33,640 nt of DNA, from assembly GCF_015235415.1 (NCBI RefSeq), contig NZ_JADGLL010000029.1, positions 1-33,640 of the forward strand. Reading direction: 5' to 3'. Source of the DNA: Microbacterium paludicola. GTDB lineage: Bacteria; Actinomycetota; Actinomycetes; Actinomycetales; Microbacteriaceae. Positions 19,271-28,478 of the stretch are shown in pieces. Below the pieces are notes generated by a model. It was not told where the DNA came from. It saw nothing but the letters and a program-made list of their open reading frames with translations, and ran no database searches. The first letter of the stretch is position 1. The number at the start of each line of letters is the position of its first letter. The position numbers were made by a program, and so were the translations under genes.

Positions 19271-20001
19271 CAGAGCCCGATCCGTCGCAGCAGGTCTTCG
19301 ACCGCGACGACCACGCCGGACAGCGGGCCGTCGTCCCGCAGCGTGACGGTGACCGAGAGCGGGGTTCCGGGCTGACGCAGGCCCGTGGCGGGCCCGTCCC
19401 CGAGCGCGGCGCTGACGACCTGCACCTTCGTGAGCGCCTGGCCGTCGAGGGTGGCGACGTCGATGTGGGTGACGGTGCCCGGCATTGTGGTCTGATCGGG
19501 CAGCCGGATCTCCGCGGGGCTTCCCGCGGCGATGCGCGCGTAGTCGCGCGGTGTCAGCACGAACGAGGCCTCGACGCGCAGCGAGTTGGCGCGGTGGATC
19601 ACCGCCAGCAGGCCACCGGCCTGGGCGTAGCCGCCCTGCGCGACGCCGACGTCGGCGACGATGCCGTCGACGCTCGCCACAACGGTCGACACCCCCTCGG
19701 GCGTGACGCGCTCCGAGCCGGTGGTGCCGGCGACGATCCCCGTGGCCACGTCGCGCTGAAGCTGCAGGCTCTGCACGTCGAACAGCGCGTCGCCTGCGCG
19801 CACGACGTCGCCCTCCTGCACGTGCTCCTTCACGACGAGACCGCCGTAGTCGGTGCCCACGGGATACTCCTGTGCGATGATCGTCGCGGTGGTGCTCACG
19901 GCGCTCTGCTGGCGCTGCGTGAAGACGTACGTGCACGCGGCGACGATCGCCAGCGTGACGATCAGGCCCAGCAGCAGCCGGAGTCGGTTGGCCCAGGTCA
20001 T
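19270..20001 (-). CDS. HlyD-like membrane-fusion/periplasmic-adaptor protein
   Basis: A 243-residue protein with one N-terminal membrane helix (LRLLLGLIVTLAIVAACTYVF) followed by a biotinyl-lipoyl-like region (GGLVVKEHVQEGDVVRAGDALFDVQ), a second half of the same hairpin (VVASVDGIVADVGVAQGGYAQAGGLLAVI) and beta-barrel segments. The coiled-coil hairpin between the lipoyl halves is nearly absent, unlike full-length HlyD adaptors. Such short adaptors accompany some beta-glucan synthases (for example BgsB with BgsA in Sinorhizobium). In a bacterium without an outer membrane it may guide the polymer through the wall or support the synthase. The ATG overlaps the GT2 stop (ATGA), so translation is coupled. 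Confidence 0.8.
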   Translation of the reverse strand: MTWANRLRLLLGLIVTLAIVAACTYVFTQRQQSAVSTTATIIAQEYPVGTDYGGLVVKEHVQEGDVVRAGDALFDVQSLQLQRDVATGIVAGTTGSERVTPEGVSTVVASVDGIVADVGVAQGGYAQAGGLLAVIHRANSLRVEASFVLTPRDYARIAAGSPAEIRLPDQTTMPGTVTHIDVATLDGQALTKVQVVSAALGDGPATGLRQPGTPLSVTVTLRDDGPLSGVVVAVEDLLRRIGL

Positions 20002-21785
20002 GTCCTGCCTCCCAGCGCTCGCCGCCTGGCTCTGATGTCGGCGCGGCTCAGTCTCCGGGCGTCGACCGGGGGCGCGGCCGCCAGCGGCGCGCCCGCCCCG
20101 ACCCGCAGCGGGGAGTTCGCGGGCGCCACCGAGGCGGCCGCGGGGCGCACGGGCTCCGGTGCCGGCGGGCGCGCGATCACGGTCAGCGGCGCGGATTCGG
20201 TCTCGGCCTCGATCGCGACGACGCCGGTGCGCCGGATGCCGGCGCGCGCCTCGTGCCAGGCGGTCGCGATGAACGCCGCGAGGATGACCGTGTTGGTCGC
20301 GTTCCAGGCGGTCGCGAGGGTGGGAGTGCCGTTGTCGATGTCGCGCCAGATGCCCACCAGCGTCGTGAGCGCGAGGAAGACAAGGAAGAGCGTCTGCGGG
20401 ATGATGAAGTTGAAGGGCGAGCGGGTCGTCGACCGCCCGGTGACGTGCCATCCCTCGTCGCGTCCGGCGATCACGTTGACGAGCGCCTTCGTGTAGATCG
20501 GGAACGACACGGTCGCGAGGGTGAGCGTCTCCCACCGGAAGGATCCGACCGCGAACCACGCGAGTCCGATCTGCAGCACGTAGAAGCCGGCGTAGTAGAG
20601 CAGCCACGTCAGCACCGTGATGTCGAGGTGCATCGGGCGCAGCTCGAAGTAGATCTCGAGCGGCGGCACCACCAGCAGCAGGAGCGGACAGATGCCCGTG
20701 AGGTAGAACGTCGCCGTGACGAAGTACTGGATCCGCTGATCCACCGTGAGGCGCCGGCGTGGGCTCAGCGGGTTGTGCTGAAACAGGATCTCGAAGCCGC
20801 CGGTCGCCCAGCGCAGCTGCTGTCTGCTGTAGGCCTCGATCGTCTCGGGCGCCTCGCCGATCGCGAGCACGTCCCGAAGGAACACCGAGCGCCAGCCGCG
20901 CTCATGCAGCAGGATCGAGGTCCACACGTCCTCCGACTTGGAGTCGGTGTGCATCCCGCCGATTTCGTCGATCGCGGTGCGCCGGAACACCACGTTCGTG
21001 CCCACGCACATCGCCGCGTTGAAGCGATTCCGTCCGGGTTGGATGAAGCGGTAGAAGACCGTCTGCATGTAGGCCGCGCCCCGGGCGATGACCGTGTGGA
21101 GGTTGCCATAGGCCTGCGGCGTCTGCACGAAGGCGACCGACTCGTCGGCGAAGAACGGCAGCGTCTCGAACAGGAACTGCCGCGACGGCACGAAGTCGGC
21201 GTCGAAGATGACGAAGAAGTCGCCCTTCGCGAGGGACAGGGCGTGGTTGATGTTCCCCGCCTTCGCGCCGGTCGAGGTCAGGCGGCGCACGTACCAGGCC
21301 CCGGTCTCGGCGGCCATCGCGCGCACCTCATCCGAGTGGCCGTCGTCGAGCACCCACGTGCGGTGCCTGCCCCGCAGCGCGACCGCCGCGGTCACCGTTC
21401 GCCGCACGGTGTCGAGGTCCTCGCCGTAGACCGTCACGAAGACGTCGACGAGCACCTCCTTCCCGTGCAGCCGGATGGTGTCGTCGCCCCGGGACTCGCG
21501 CGTCAGCAGCCGGCCCTGCGCCACGTGGTACGCGAAGTCGCGCGGATCCCCGCCGCCGGCGAGGATCGTCCACATCGACAGCAGCGCGTGGCAGATGAGG
21601 ATCGTCTCGGCCGCGATCACGAGGATGTACGGGATCCAGTCGCCGCGGTGACGGGGATCGAGCAGGAAGCCCGCATACGCCACGATGCCGATCGTGGCGA
21701 TCACCACGAGGAGCGTCATTGCCGAGCTCGAATGACCGGGCCGCCGCCGCCGGGAGGCGAACTCGATCGGCGCATCGCGTCGCAT
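19998..21785 (-). CDS. Processive family 2 glycosyltransferase (cellulose synthase-like)
   Basis: A 595-residue membrane synthase. Two N-terminal helices (about 23-43 and 50-76) precede the cytoplasmic GT-A domain with all processive motifs: DDG (147-149), DAD (195-197), QTPQ (221-224), SED in place of TED (284-286) and QQLRW (322-326). Several helices follow (about 345-510), then a Pro/Ala-rich, basic tail with no PilZ domain, so direct c-di-GMP control by that domain is absent. The ATG at 21785 has GGAGG just upstream and is preferred over 21848. It heads a coupled operon with an HlyD-like adaptor and a GH81 beta-1,3-glucanase, which points to a beta-glucan containing 1,3 linkages. Cellulose, chitin-like or mixed-linkage products remain possible. 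Confidence 0.88.
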   Translation of the reverse strand: MRRDAPIEFASRRRRPGHSSSAMTLLVVIATIGIVAYAGFLLDPRHRGDWIPYILVIAAETILICHALLSMWTILAGGGDPRDFAYHVAQGRLLTRESRGDDTIRLHGKEVLVDVFVTVYGEDLDTVRRTVTAAVALRGRHRTWVLDDGHSDEVRAMAAETGAWYVRRLTSTGAKAGNINHALSLAKGDFFVIFDADFVPSRQFLFETLPFFADESVAFVQTPQAYGNLHTVIARGAAYMQTVFYRFIQPGRNRFNAAMCVGTNVVFRRTAIDEIGGMHTDSKSEDVWTSILLHERGWRSVFLRDVLAIGEAPETIEAYSRQQLRWATGGFEILFQHNPLSPRRRLTVDQRIQYFVTATFYLTGICPLLLLVVPPLEIYFELRPMHLDITVLTWLLYYAGFYVLQIGLAWFAVGSFRWETLTLATVSFPIYTKALVNVIAGRDEGWHVTGRSTTRSPFNFIIPQTLFLVFLALTTLVGIWRDIDNGTPTLATAWNATNTVILAAFIATAWHEARAGIRRTGVVAIEAETESAPLTVIARPPAPEPVRPAAASVAPANSPLRVGAGAPLAAAPPVDARRLSRADIRARRRALGGRT

Positions 21786-21903
21786 GGCACCTCCGGGGGA
21801 TGGGATGGCACCCGGCGGCGACGGCGGGTCTCGAGGTGTCAGAGCCACCGGCCGCGATCCTGATACACGCGCGGCCCAGGTATGTGACGGGGCCGCTGCG
21901 CTC

Positions 21904-23151
21904 TCAGCGGTCGAGCACGTAGCGGTCGCGGCCGACCAGCAGGCCGAGCAGCACCTGGGCGACGAGCAGCAGGCCGCTGAACGCGAGGGGCGCGACCCAG
22001 CCGCCGACGGCGGTGTGCAGCAGGCCGAACACGATCGGAGGGAACGCCGCGAACGCGTAGCCCACCGACTGTCCCATTCCCGACAGGGCCGATGCCGTGT
22101 GGTGGTCGCGGGCCCGCGAGGCCATGAGCGTCAGCGACATGGCGAGCGAGGATCCGCTGGTGAGTCCCGCGAGCATCCCCCACCACAGGATGCCGCCGGG
22201 GGCCAGGATCATCCCCGCGACCGCGACGAGGGCGAGCGCCGGCAGCAGGGCCGGCACCCAGCGCTCCAGGCGCCCCCGCAGCGCCGCGGGCAGCGCGAGG
22301 GAGCTGATCACGCCCGTCAGCTGGAACATCATGGTGTCCACGCCCGCCTGCGCCTCGCCCCGGCCGTACGAGATCGCCATCGGTGCGATCCACGTCAGCA
22401 GCACGTAGAACAGCGACGCCTGCACTCCGAAGTACGCGCCCACCTGCCACGCCACGCTGTCGCCCCAGACGCTGGGTCCGCGGGAGGCTCCGGCCGCGCG
22501 GCGCTCGCCGCGACCGTGCCCCGACCGCCGGTGGTGGATCATCCAGAGCACGGCCGCGACAGGCAGCGTCGCGCACACGGCGATCAGGGCGATCCGCCAG
22601 CCCCACGGCGAGCCGCCGGTCTCGACGTGCGAGATCGGAACGACGAGGCCGGACCCGAGCGCGCCGCAGCCCGCGAGCAGTGCCGTGTAGATCGCGGTGA
22701 CCAGAGGCACGCGCGTGCCGAACGACTGCTTCACGACCGCCGGAAGCAGCACGTTCGCGGCCGCGAGCGCCACGCCGATGACGGCCGTGCCGATCCAGAG
22801 CGTCGCGACCGGCCAGCCCTCGGCGGACACGAAGGGCAACGACCGGATGACCGTGCCCGCCGTGAGCAGGACGAGCGAGACGGTCAGCACCCGGTTGATG
22901 CCCCACCGCTGCGCTGCGGTGTGCGCGAGCGGCGAGCACAGCGCCCAGGCGACGAGCGGCACCGAGGTCAGCGCGCTGAGCGTGGCGAGGGGCGCCCCCG
23001 TGTCGGCCGTCAGCTGCTCGAGCAGCGGGCCGATCCCGGTGATCGTCGCGCGCATGTTGACCGCGATCAGGCAGAGCGTCAGCAGCAGGAAGCCGAGCGA
23101 GACGCGGCGCTCGGTGCGCTCCTCGGTCACGGTCCGCGCGTCATCGCCCAC
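21904..23151 (-). CDS. CynX/NimT-type MFS transporter
   Basis: A 415-residue, 12-helix major facilitator protein of the cyanate/nitroimidazole-type branch. The first helix has the family pattern LCLIAVNMRATITGIGPLLEQL, and the second half begins WQVGAYFGVQASLFYVLLTW. Members import or export small anions and drugs; the substrate here is not predictable. The start is a GTG at 23151 with TAGAGT 8 nt upstream, so the leader would be only a base or two. It is followed by the GT2 operon on the same strand across a 118-bp gap that contains no gene, and is preceded by tetR, 33 bp away, which may read into it. Confidence 0.85.
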   Translation of the reverse strand: MGDDARTVTEERTERRVSLGFLLLTLCLIAVNMRATITGIGPLLEQLTADTGAPLATLSALTSVPLVAWALCSPLAHTAAQRWGINRVLTVSLVLLTAGTVIRSLPFVSAEGWPVATLWIGTAVIGVALAAANVLLPAVVKQSFGTRVPLVTAIYTALLAGCGALGSGLVVPISHVETGGSPWGWRIALIAVCATLPVAAVLWMIHHRRSGHGRGERRAAGASRGPSVWGDSVAWQVGAYFGVQASLFYVLLTWIAPMAISYGRGEAQAGVDTMMFQLTGVISSLALPAALRGRLERWVPALLPALALVAVAGMILAPGGILWWGMLAGLTSGSSLAMSLTLMASRARDHHTASALSGMGQSVGYAFAAFPPIVFGLLHTAVGGWVAPLAFSGLLLVAQVLLGLLVGRDRYVLDR

Positions 23152-23184
23152 GAGCCGCGACTCTATCGTGCGGTCTGGGGTGCG

Positions 23185-23766
23185 TCAGCGCGTGCGGAGG
23201 CCGTCGAGCGCGAGGCCGGTGACGCGGGCGCGCTGCGCCTCGTCCGCGTAGGCGACCCCGGCGACACCCGAGATCAGCCGGATGACGTCCTCGATCGAGA
23301 CGTCGTCGCGGACGATCCCCGCATCCTGCGCGCGGACGAGCAGGGGAGCGCCGGCGTTGTACATCGCGCCGCGGCAGCTGATGAGCGCATCCGTCTCGCG
23401 GTTGAGGCTCGTGATCAGGGCTTTCTTCGTGCCGATGAAGCCGATGAAGTGCTGCACCCACTGCTCGATCGCCGACCACGGCTCGAGCCCGGCGACGTCG
23501 TCGGCCGCGGCGACGAGCTTCTCGACCTCGGCCACGTAGACGGCCTCGATCAGCGCGTCGCGCGTGGGGAAGTTGCGGTAGAGCGTTCCGATGCCGACGC
23601 CCGCGCGCCGCGCGATGTCCTCGAGCGAGGCGCCGGGGCCGTGCTCGGCGAACGCGTCCCGTCCGGCGCTGAGGAGCGCATCGAAGTTCCGCCGCGCGTC
23701 CGCGCGCTGCGGGCGCTGTACACCGGTCCAGGCGGGAAGCGGGGCGTCCTCGGTCTGAATCGACAT
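23185..23766 (-). CDS. TetR family transcriptional regulator
   Basis: A 193-residue regulator with a canonical TetR helix-turn-helix at residues 47-66 (SLEDIARRAGVGIGTLYRNF) and a helical ligand-binding C-terminal domain. The ATG at 23766 is chosen because AAGGAGG sits 5 bases upstream; the open frame continues further but crosses the operator region. It is divergent from an MFS pump gene, with two CGGAGG-N3-CCTCCG palindromes between them, so it very likely represses the pump and perhaps itself, being released by a pump substrate. The C-terminal domain resembles the SbtR-like group often found in actinobacteria. Confidence 0.92.
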   Translation of the reverse strand: MSIQTEDAPLPAWTGVQRPQRADARRNFDALLSAGRDAFAEHGPGASLEDIARRAGVGIGTLYRNFPTRDALIEAVYVAEVEKLVAAADDVAGLEPWSAIEQWVQHFIGFIGTKKALITSLNRETDALISCRGAMYNAGAPLLVRAQDAGIVRDDVSIEDVIRLISGVAGVAYADEAQRARVTGLALDGLRTR

Positions 23767-23829
23767 CTCCCCTCCTTCCGGTCCGTGGGGTGCGTCTCCG
23801 ACGCGTCGACAGATATCGACAGTAGCGGC

Positions 23830-23859
23830 TTGCAAACCGGAGGCACCCTCCGGTAACGT
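23830..23859 (+). promoter_or_regulatory. Promoter of the MFS pump, TTGCAA-N18-TAACGT
   Basis: TTGCAA (23830-23835) and TAACGT (23854-23859) are separated by 18 bp. The spacer is filled almost completely by the first TetR-type palindrome. Expected transcription start is near 23866, leaving a leader of roughly 85 nt before the ATG at 23952. A possible opposing -10 for tetR, TACTGT, lies at 23819-23824 on the minus strand. Confidence 0.65.
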
Positions 23860-23877
23860 AACCGGAGGAATCCTCCG
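23836..23877. promoter_or_regulatory. Two TetR-type operators (CGGAGG-N3-CCTCCG)
   Basis: The first, ACCGGAGG (23836-23843), CAC, CCTCCGGT (23847-23854), is perfect over 8-bp arms. The second, CGGAGG (23863-23868), AAT, CCTCCG (23872-23877), is perfect over 6-bp arms. Their centres are 25 bp apart. They overlap the pump promoter and start site, the classic layout for TetR repression. Confidence 0.8.
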
Positions 23878-23951
23878 AACGGAGCCTTCCTCCATTTTAG
23901 CCCCGATCCTGAGGTTCTCACACCCCTCTGCTCAGAACGGACGGCACCTTC

Positions 23952-25486
23952 ATGCGCACCCCTGTCACTCGCACTCCGCGCCGCAAGAGCGCACCCGCGC
24001 CGCTGCGCGCTCCGCTCGCGATCCGCCGCGTCGCCCGCCGCCGCGCGGCCGAACCCCGCACGACAACGCCCCGCCAGGCGCTCACCGCGCTCGGCGTCTC
24101 CATCGGCTCCTTCGCGTCGCTCCAGTCGCTGCTCGTCCCGGTCCTGCCGATCATGCAGACCGATCTCCGCACCGACGCCGTCGGCGTCACCTGGGCCCTC
24201 ACCACCTGGCTCATCGTCGCCGCGGTGGCCACTCCGCTGCTGGGTCGCGCGGGCGACCTGTACGGAAAGCGCCGCATCTTCCTCGTCGCCCTCGCGGGCG
24301 TCGCCGTCGGAAGCATCGTCGCCGCCCTCGCCCCGAACCTCGGCACGCTGCTCGTCGGACGCGCGCTCCAGGGAATCGGCGGCGCGATGTTCCCGCTCGG
24401 CTTCGGGCTCGTGCGCGACGTCCTGCCTCGCGAGCGCGTCGCGGGTGGAATCGGCATCCTGTCGGCCCTGCTCGCGGTCGGCTCCGGTATCGGCACGGTG
24501 TTCGCCGGACCCCTCGCGACCGCCATCGGCTGGCGCGGGCTGTTCATCGTGCCGCTCGCCGGCGTGACGATCGGCGCGATCCTCGTGCTGCGCGGGGTGC
24601 CCGCCGCCGACCGCGTCGGGGTCGGACGGATCAACGTGCCCTCCGCGATCCTGCTGTCCGGCTGGCTCGTCGCGCTGCTGCTGCCGCTCAGCACCGGCTC
24701 GGCCTGGGGCTGGGGGTCGCCGCTGGTGATCGGCCTGTTCGCCCTGGCGGCCGTGCTGCTCGCCGCCTGGATCACCGTCGAACTGCGCGCCGCCGAGCCG
24801 CTCGTGGACGTCCGGATGATGCGTCTGCCGGGCGTCTGGAACGCGAACGTGGCCGCGATCCTCGTCGGCGCGGCGATGTTCGGCGTGTGGGCTTCTTCGC
24901 CCGGTTCATCCAGGAGCCGGTCTCGACCGGCTACGGCTTCGGCGGCACGGTCACCACCGCCGGCCTCGTGATGCTGCCGATGCTCGTGCTGATGGCCCTG
25001 GCGGGCTTCCTGACCGGACCGCTCACGCGCATCCTGTCGCTGCGCGCGCAGCTCGTCGCCGGCACGGCGCTCATCTCGCTGGCCACCGCGGGCATCGCGC
25101 TGCTCCACGGCAGCCTGGTGCTGCTCACCGTGGAGGCCGCGGTGTTCGGCCTGGGCCTCGGTGTCACGTTCGCCGCGCTGACGAACCTCGTGATCGGCAG
25201 CGTCCCGGCGCACCAGACCGGGGTCGCCGGTGGCATGAACACTAACCTGCGGACGATCGGCTCGGCCGTGGGCACGGCGCTCACGACCGCGATCATCACC
25301 GGATCGGCCGGGACCGCCGGCGGTCAGCCCAGCGAGCAGGGCTACACCACCGGCTTCCTGGTGCTGGCGGTGCTCGCCGCGGTCGCCGCCGTCATCGCGC
25401 TGATGTCGCGCCCGGCCGCGGCCCCCGCGACCGAGGTGCTCATCGAGACGCCGCTCGCGGAGGCGGAGCTGCAGCCCGCGCGCTGA
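23952..25486 (+). pseudogene. DHA2-type MFS drug efflux transporter, frameshifted near 24889
   Basis: Frame one runs from the ATG at 23952 through GSFASLQSLLVPVLPIMQ, motif A GRAGDLYGKRRIF and LLVGRALQGIGGAMFP to GAAMFGVW, then turns into Ser/Arg-rich nonsense and stops at 24971. The remaining helices (GFFARFIQEPVSTGYGFGG onward) continue in another frame to 25486. Adding one G to the GGG at 24889-24891 restores a single protein of about 511 residues, the normal size of a 14-helix EmrB/QacA-like pump. A sequencing or assembly error in the G run, a real inactivating deletion, and rare ribosomal slippage are all possible. Both halves otherwise look well conserved with no further stops, which argues for a recent change or an error. 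TetR operators control its promoter. Confidence 0.85.
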
Positions 25487-25515
25487 TCCGGTGCAGGCCG
25501 CCGGGACGCTTGGAC

Positions 25516-25645
25516 CGTTTCGACTCGCTGGCGCTCGCTCAACGACCGGGTGGGGGGTGACACCTCACCGGTCGTTGAGCGGAGTGAGCTTGCGAACGCA
25601 GTCGAAACGGGGTGAGCGGTGAGCGCCAGCGAACGCAGTCGAAGC
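25516..25645. repeat. Large intergenic palindrome of the dispersed repeat family
   Basis: The left arm (25516-25549) starts CGTTTCGACTCGC and ends CGCTCAACGACCGG. After an 18-bp loop the right arm (25568-25609) starts CCGGTCGTTGAGCGG and ends GCAGTCGAAACG. A further partial arm (GAGCGCCAGCGAACGCAGTC) follows to 25645. It separates the convergent MFS and purU genes and should be a strong bidirectional hairpin. Confidence 0.75.
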
Positions 25646-25670
25646 CGTCGCGCGAGCCTGCGAGCCGCCC

Positions 25671-26543
<873 letters not shown>

Positions 26544-26549
26544 CCGTCG

Positions 26550-26555
26550 ATCGTA
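26550..26555 (-). promoter_or_regulatory. Leaderless-type -10 element of purU copy 2
   Basis: On the minus strand TACGAT, then 6 nt, then the ATG at 26543. No recognisable -35 box. Confidence 0.5.
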
Positions 26556-26716
26556 GCCGGATGGCCCCGCGATCCCTGTTCTGACGCGGATCGGCGGCAT
26601 TCCGGCGGCGTCCCGAGGGACTGCGGGCGGCGGTCCGGAGTCCCGCACACCGAGATACCGGCTTGCGGGGCAAGTGCCAAACGTCAACCCCCTGCTGGGA
26701 TCGGATGGGCCCTGGC

Positions 26717-26722
26717 TACGGT
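26717..26722 (+). promoter_or_regulatory. Leaderless-type -10 element of the IclR regulator
   Basis: TACGGT, then 6 nt, then the ATG at 26729. This supports 26729 over the in-frame upstream ATG at 26705, for which no ribosome-binding site is seen either. Confidence 0.5.
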
Positions 26723-26728
26723 TACTCC

Positions 26729-27532
26729 ATGTCGACCGTCACGATTACTGACACCATTCAGATCGCGCCGACGGCTGTCGATGCCGACGGGATGCTCGCG
26801 CGAACCATGCGGATCCTGAGCTGCTTCACCGCGGACGAGCCGGAGCTCTCCGCCTCGCGCCTCGGTGCGCTGACCGGGCTGTCCTCCTCGACGCTGCACC
26901 GGATCCTGGCGCAGATGCTGGAGCTCGGTCTGCTCTCGCGCACCCCCGGGCGCCGCTACGCCGTGGGCGCTCGCCTGTGGGAGCTCGGCGAGCTGTCGCC
27001 GCTCTCGCTGCGTCTGCGCGAGACCGCGCTGCCGTACATGTCGCGGCTGTACGAGGCGACGGGCGAGAACGTGCACCTCGCCGTGCTGGATGCGCCGGCG
27101 CCCGAGCGGGCGACGGCGCTGTACGTCGGGCGCCTCACGGGACGCTCGTCGATCCCGACGCTGAGCAGGATGGGCGGCCGCCAGCCGCTTCACACCACGG
27201 GCGTGGGAAAGGCGCTGCTCGCCACGCAGACCGGCGACTGGCTCGACAGGTTCCTGTCGCAGCCGCTGGAGCGCGAGACCATGCACTCCATCACCGAGCC
27301 CGAGGCGGTGCGCGCCGAGGTCGACCGCGCCCGCGCTCGGGGCTATGCGACGACGCGCGAGGAGATGACCCTCGGCAACGTCTCGGTCGCCGCGCCGGTC
27401 GGCTCGGTGGCCGGCCTGCCTCCCACGGCGCTGGGTGTGGTGACGCGGATCGACGGGGCCGACACCCGTCGCCTCGGAGCCCTCGTGACGCAGACGGCGG
27501 CCGACCTCGGCCGGGCGCTGCGCGCCTTCTGA
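26729..27532 (+). CDS. IclR family transcriptional regulator of the pca genes
   Basis: A 267-residue regulator. The N-terminal winged helix-turn-helix covers about residues 22-80 ([30 protein letters not shown]), and the IclR effector-binding domain follows (about 95-265) with [21 protein letters not shown] and the [20 protein letters not shown] stretch. IclR members such as PcaR, PcaU and PobR commonly control protocatechuate and hydroxybenzoate genes in response to a pathway intermediate. It lies directly upstream of pcaH in the same direction with a 124-bp gap, so control of pcaHGBDC is the natural inference. Whether it activates or represses cannot be told. Confidence 0.9.
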   Translation: MSTVTITDTIQIAPTAVDADGMLARTMRILSCFTADEPELSASRLGALTGLSSSTLHRILAQMLELGLLSRTPGRRYAVGARLWELGELSPLSLRLRETALPYMSRLYEATGENVHLAVLDAPAPERATALYVGRLTGRSSIPTLSRMGGRQPLHTTGVGKALLATQTGDWLDRFLSQPLERETMHSITEPEAVRAEVDRARARGYATTREEMTLGNVSVAAPVGSVAGLPPTALGVVTRIDGADTRRLGALVTQTAADLGRALRAF

Positions 27533-27555
27533 CGGCTTTCGGACACTCTCACCTT

Positions 27556-27583
27556 GTGGGAGAAACCGACCCGAGAGTCCCAC
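27556..27583. promoter_or_regulatory. Possible IclR operator before pcaH
   Basis: GTGGGA (27556-27561) and TCCCAC (27578-27583) form an inverted repeat with a 16-bp spacer, and a further TGGGA follows at 27588. It is in the 124-bp gap between the IclR gene and pcaH. No convincing -10 box is visible in this gap, so the promoter itself is unplaced; the repeat might also end the iclR transcript. Confidence 0.35.
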
Positions 27584-27656
27584 TGAATGGGAATCGCACG
27601 AAAGGGCATTCCTGCCCGATGTCACCCTGAGACGACCTCTCGTCGAAGGAGACGTC

Positions 27657-28478
27657 ATGACCGACACCGCCTCCGAGGCGGCCGCGCCCGAGTCGCTTCT
27701 GCGCTCGGCCGACTTCCCGCCCCAGGCCCAGATCACCCGCGAGATCCAGGACCTTCACGCGCAGTACGGGCAGCGCGTCGCCGACGGCGAGACCCTGCCC
27801 AGGACGATCCGCGATTTCGCTCCCTACCGGTCGAGCATCCTGCGCCATCCCACGAAGAACCCGAAGCTCGTCGACCCCGAGACGATCGAGCTGTACTCCC
27901 CGGCGTTCGGCCAGCGCGACGTCGCGGCCATCGAGTCCGACCTCACGCTCCAGCACTCGGGCGAGCCGCAGGGCGAGCGGATGACGATCTCCGGCCGCCT
28001 CCTCGACAGCTGGGGACGCCCCATCCGCAACCAGCTCATCGAGATCTGGCAGGCGAATGCGGCGGGACGCTACATCCATCAGCGCGATCAGCACCCGGCC
28101 CCGCTCGACCCGAACTTCACCGGCGCCGGTCGCACCATCACGAACGACGCCGGCGAGTACCACTTCACGACGATCAAGCCTGGCGCGTACCCGTGGAAGA
28201 ACCACATCAACGCGTGGCGGCCCGCCCACATCCACTTCTCGGTCTTCGGCTCGGGCTTCACGCAGCGCATCATCACGCAGATGTACTTCCCGGGAGATCC
28301 GCTGTTCCCGCTCGATCCGATCTACAACACGATCCGGGATCAGAAGGACCGCGAGCGGATGATCGCGGCGTACGACCACGACCTGACGGTGCCCGAGTTC
28401 TCCATGGGCTACCGCTGGGACATCGTCGTCGACGGTCCGGATGCCACCTGGTTCGAGCCGGAAGAGGGAGAGCACTGA
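27657..28478 (+). CDS. pcaH: Protocatechuate 3,4-dioxygenase beta subunit
   Basis: Iron-binding subunit of the enzyme that opens protocatechuate between its hydroxyls to give 3-carboxy-cis,cis-muconate. The 273-residue protein keeps all four Fe(III) ligands known from Pseudomonas: Y139 in AAGRYIHQ, Y178 in GAYPWKN, H191 and H193 in WRPAHIHF. GRLLDSWGRPIRNQLIEIWQANA and ITQMYFPGDPLFPLDPIYN are also family hallmarks. The ATG is preceded by GAAGGAGA. The N-terminal extension of about 30 residues relative to the Pseudomonas subunit is usual in actinobacteria. It is first in a tightly packed operon, sharing TGATG with pcaG. Confidence 0.97.
   Translation: MTDTASEAAAPESLLRSADFPPQAQITREIQDLHAQYGQRVADGETLPRTIRDFAPYRSSILRHPTKNPKLVDPETIELYSPAFGQRDVAAIESDLTLQHSGEPQGERMTISGRLLDSWGRPIRNQLIEIWQANAAGRYIHQRDQHPAPLDPNFTGAGRTITNDAGEYHFTTIKPGAYPWKNHINAWRPAHIHFSVFGSGFTQRIITQMYFPGDPLFPLDPIYNTIRDQKDRERMIAAYDHDLTVPEFSMGYRWDIVVDGPDATWFEPEEGEH

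Noticed and set aside
17270..19936. Apparent 888-residue fusion upstream of the GH81 enzyme
   Set aside because: The extra 222 residues overlap the HlyD-like gene in another frame and are low-complexity; the lipoprotein signal begins at the ATG at 19270.
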